Made by a program: the position numbers and the translations under genes. DNA of 64,000 nt from Nonlabens marinus S1-08 (GTDB lineage Bacteria > Bacteroidota > Bacteroidia > Flavobacteriales > Flavobacteriaceae), in contig NZ_AP014548.1 of NCBI RefSeq assembly GCF_000831385.1, forward strand, positions 2,719,779 through 2,783,778, read 5' to 3'. Each line of letters opens with the position of its first letter. Position 1 is the first letter of the stretch. A model generated the notes under the pieces. It had not been told where the DNA came from. It saw nothing but the letters and a program-made list of their open reading frames with translations, and ran no database searches. Positions 61,699-64,000 of the stretch are shown piece by piece.

Positions 61699-64000
61699 AT
61701 GGACGATAATTTTTCACCAAGAGTTAAGGACGTGATCGCCTACAGTAAGGAAGAAGCACTGAGGTTGGGTCATGATTTTATAGGAACTGAACATTTAATG
61801 CTGGGATTACTGCGCGATGGCGATGGCAAGGCGATAGAGATTTTAAACAATTTATCTGTTGATCTAGATCATTTAAGACGTAAAGTAGAAATCCTAAGCC
61901 CTCCCAACCCTGGGACTGGCGCAGCTATTAATGAAAAAAAGAATTTGCACTTAACCCGTCAGGCAGAGCGTGCACTTAAAACAACTTTTTTAGAAGCCAA
62001 ACTTTTTCAAAGCACTTCCATCAATACCGCTCACTTATTGCTATGCATATTGCGTAACGAGAATGACCCTACAACTAAGTTGTTGAATAAGCTGCGGGTA
62101 GATTATGATAGTGTTAAGGAGGAATTCAAGTTGATGTTATCGCAAGATGATGGCTCATTTGAGGACCCATTAGCAGAGTCATTCAGCGATGATGCAGATG
62201 ATATGAAAGACGATGATGGAAAAGAAAATCTTTTCTCTCAGTCTGGCGACAAGAAAGTGAACAAAAAATCTAAGACACCCGTTTTAGATAATTTTGGTCG
62301 GGACCTAACTCGCATGGCCGAAGAAGATAAACTGGATCCTGTTGTAGGTAGAACTGAAGAAATACAGCGTGTTTCTCAAATCTTAAGCCGTCGTAAAAAG
62401 AATAACCCTTTATTAATAGGAGAACCTGGAGTTGGTAAAAGCGCCATTGCTGAAGGTTTAGCATTGCGCATTGTCCAGCGTAAAGTTTCTAGAATTCTAT
62501 ACGACAAGCGAGTGATTACACTTGATCTTGCTAGTCTTGTAGCCGGTACTAAGTATCGTGGCCAGTTTGAAGAGCGTATGAAAGCCGTGATGAATGAGCT
62601 GGAGAAAAATGAAGATATCATTCTGTTCATTGATGAGATTCATACTATAGTAGGCGCAGGTGGTGCCGCTGGATCTTTAGATGCCAGCAATATGTTCAAA
62701 CCGGCATTAGCACGCGGAGAAATTCAATGTGTTGGGGCTACTACGCTAGATGAGTATCGCAACAGTATTGAAAAAGATGGTGCATTAGAGCGACGTTTCC
62801 AGAAGGTAATGGTAGAACCTACCACTGTTGAGGAAACCATTGAAATACTAAACAATATTAAGGACAAGTACGAAGACCACCATAATGTGGCTTATACTCA
62901 AGGAGCTATTGAAGCTTGTGTAAAATTGACAAGTCGTTATATGACGGATCGCTTTTTACCAGATAAAGCCATCGATGCGCTAGATGAAGCAGGTTCTCGA
63001 ATTCATATTGCAAACATTGAAGTTCCACAACAAATTCTAGATTTAGAAAAACAGTTGGAAGATGTGAAGCAAGAGAAAAATAACGTGGTCAAAAAGCAGA
63101 AGTATGAGCAAGCTGCAAAATTACGGGACGACGAGAAAAAACTTGAAAAAGCATTAACTGAAGCTCAAGAAGAGTGGCATGAAGCCTCAAAATTGCAGCG
63201 CGATACAGTTACTGAAGAAAATGTAGCTGAAGTTGTAAGTATGATGACAGGAATTCCTGTGAATCGTATTGCTACCAAAGAGATGAAAAAGCTTAAAGAT
63301 TTAGATCACAGCATTACTGACTTAGTGATAGGTCAAGATAAAGCGGTGAAACAAGTGGTTAAAGCTATACAGCGTAATCGCGCAGGATTGAAAGATCCTA
63401 ATAAGCCTATCGGTTCTTTCATCTTTTTAGGACAAACTGGAGTTGGTAAAACCCAACTTGCAAAAGTCCTTGCTAAAGAATTATTTGATTCTGAAAACTC
63501 ATTGATACGAGTGGACATGAGTGAATATATGGAGAAATTTGCCATATCAAGATTGATAGGCGCACCTCCAGGATATGTAGGGTATGAAGAAGGAGGGCAG
63601 TTAACTGAAAAAGTACGCCGCAAGCCTTATTCTGTGATCTTGCTGGATGAGATTGAGAAAGCTCACCCAGATGTATTCAATATGTTATTGCAAGTACTGG
63701 ATGATGGGTATTTGACAGATAGTTTAGGTCGTAAAATTGATTTTAGAAATTCAATCATCATCATGACTTCTAACATAGGAGCCCGTAAGCTGAAAGACTT
63801 TGGCTCTGGAGTAGGATTTGGTACGGCAGCTCGTAAAGAGGCAGAAATGGATAATGCTCGTAGCGTTATTGAAGGTGCTTTGAAAAAGACTTTCGCTCCT
63901 GAATTCTTAAATAGAATTGATGATGTGATTGTATTTAATGCGCTAGAACGCGAGGACATTCATAAAATCATTGATATTGAACTAGCGAAATTATATGCTC
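61699..64000 (+). CDS. clpC: ClpC-type Clp protease ATPase (partial, runs off the window)
   Basis: The frame is open from ATG at 61699 to the window end (767 codons). It begins with an N domain ([20 protein letters not shown]), then two AAA+ modules with Walker A GEPGVGKS (near 238) and GQTGVGKT (near 584), a middle domain and the second-module segment [15 protein letters not shown]. The layout matches ClpC/ClpA, which unfold proteins for ClpP. The C-terminal end is missing. A TATCTTTA element upstream may be the -7 box (one mismatch). Confidence 0.95.
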   Translation, partial: MDDNFSPRVKDVIAYSKEEALRLGHDFIGTEHLMLGLLRDGDGKAIEILNNLSVDLDHLRRKVEILSPPNPGTGAAINEKKNLHLTRQAERALKTTFLEAKLFQSTSINTAHLLLCILRNENDPTTKLLNKLRVDYDSVKEEFKLMLSQDDGSFEDPLAESFSDDADDMKDDDGKENLFSQSGDKKVNKKSKTPVLDNFGRDLTRMAEEDKLDPVVGRTEEIQRVSQILSRRKKNNPLLIGEPGVGKSAIAEGLALRIVQRKVSRILYDKRVITLDLASLVAGTKYRGQFEERMKAVMNELEKNEDIILFIDEIHTIVGAGGAAGSLDASNMFKPALARGEIQCVGATTLDEYRNSIEKDGALERRFQKVMVEPTTVEETIEILNNIKDKYEDHHNVAYTQGAIEACVKLTSRYMTDRFLPDKAIDALDEAGSRIHIANIEVPQQILDLEKQLEDVKQEKNNVVKKQKYEQAAKLRDDEKKLEKALTEAQEEWHEASKLQRDTVTEENVAEVVSMMTGIPVNRIATKEMKKLKDLDHSITDLVIGQDKAVKQVVKAIQRNRAGLKDPNKPIGSFIFLGQTGVGKTQLAKVLAKELFDSENSLIRVDMSEYMEKFAISRLIGAPPGYVGYEEGGQLTEKVRRKPYSVILLDEIEKAHPDVFNMLLQVLDDGYLTDSLGRKIDFRNSIIIMTSNIGARKLKDFGSGVGFGTAARKEAEMDNARSVIEGALKKTFAPEFLNRIDDVIVFNALEREDIHKIIDIELAKLYA

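Noticed and set aside
1..64000. Prophage, integrative element or transposon
   Set aside because: No integrase, transposase, capsid, tail or conjugation gene was seen; the tail-collar-like protein stands alone.

Overview
The window looks like chromosome of a marine-type member of the Flavobacteriaceae (Bacteroidota). The evidence is low GC, the Bacteroidota -7 promoter motif TAnnTTTG at several starts (a full TTTG-N19-TAnnTTTG promoter drives a tRNA pair), the TamL lipoprotein/TamB pair, DUF3822 next to rsmD, a fused isobutyryl-CoA mutase (IcmF), and short SPII or Q-cleaved signal peptides. The genus cannot be fixed from the sequence alone. Gene content is mostly core and housekeeping. There is no phage, plasmid, integrase, transposase or CRISPR array.

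Layout: 1-2.1 kb, end of a four-helix-bundle protein and an acyl-CoA dehydrogenase. 2.3-5.4 kb, MscS channel, an unknown protein and a secreted M28 peptidase. 5.5-8.3 kb, an unknown protein, a TPR histidine kinase and a NarL-type regulator. 8.5-12 kb, SRPBCC/GyrI-like protein, fluoride channel and small membrane or nuclease genes. 12-19.5 kb, tamL-tamB. 19.6-24.5 kb, a surface protein and icmF. 24.6-32 kb, a serine hydrolase, two DUF1206 paralogues and a PIG-L deacetylase / tiny membrane protein / sodium symporter operon. 32-36.3 kb, osmC, a lipoprotein / ECF sigma / anti-sigma-like barrel operon and a DUF2911 protein. 36.3-43.6 kb, envelope genes (TauE-like, cardiolipin synthase, lytic transglycosylase, hydrolase) and kdsB / DUF4126 / helicase. 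43.7-48.2 kb, the DUF3822-rsmD operon, rnpB and dnaX. 48.2-53.4 kb, a barrel protein, the pdxH-sixA-ppk1-ppx polyphosphate operon and tRNA-Ser/tRNA-Pro. 53.5-64 kb, a 7TM-HD phosphodiesterase, thiolase, NlpC/P60 hydrolase, TPR protein, gyrA and the start of clpC, which runs off the window.

The most striking signal is a 16-bp perfect palindrome, CGCTTTCGCGAAAGCG. It occurs 16 times exactly, plus five near copies, or about once per 3 kb. Copies lie in intergenic DNA, between stop codons and terminators, in frame inside at least nine protein genes (usually adding Ala-Phe-Ala-Lys-Ala), and inside the RNase P RNA at the position of a variable hairpin. It has no stop codon in any frame and forms the same hairpin on both strands. 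It therefore behaves like a highly iterated, insertion-tolerated element or a genome-wide protein-binding signal. A second, different repeat appears in frame in the linker of icmF, and a 12.9-copy heptanucleotide microsatellite lies beside rnpB. Other points of interest are an unannotated 40-residue membrane protein overlapping its two neighbours, a DnaX without its zinc module, and an M28 peptidase with Asp in place of the first metal-binding His.
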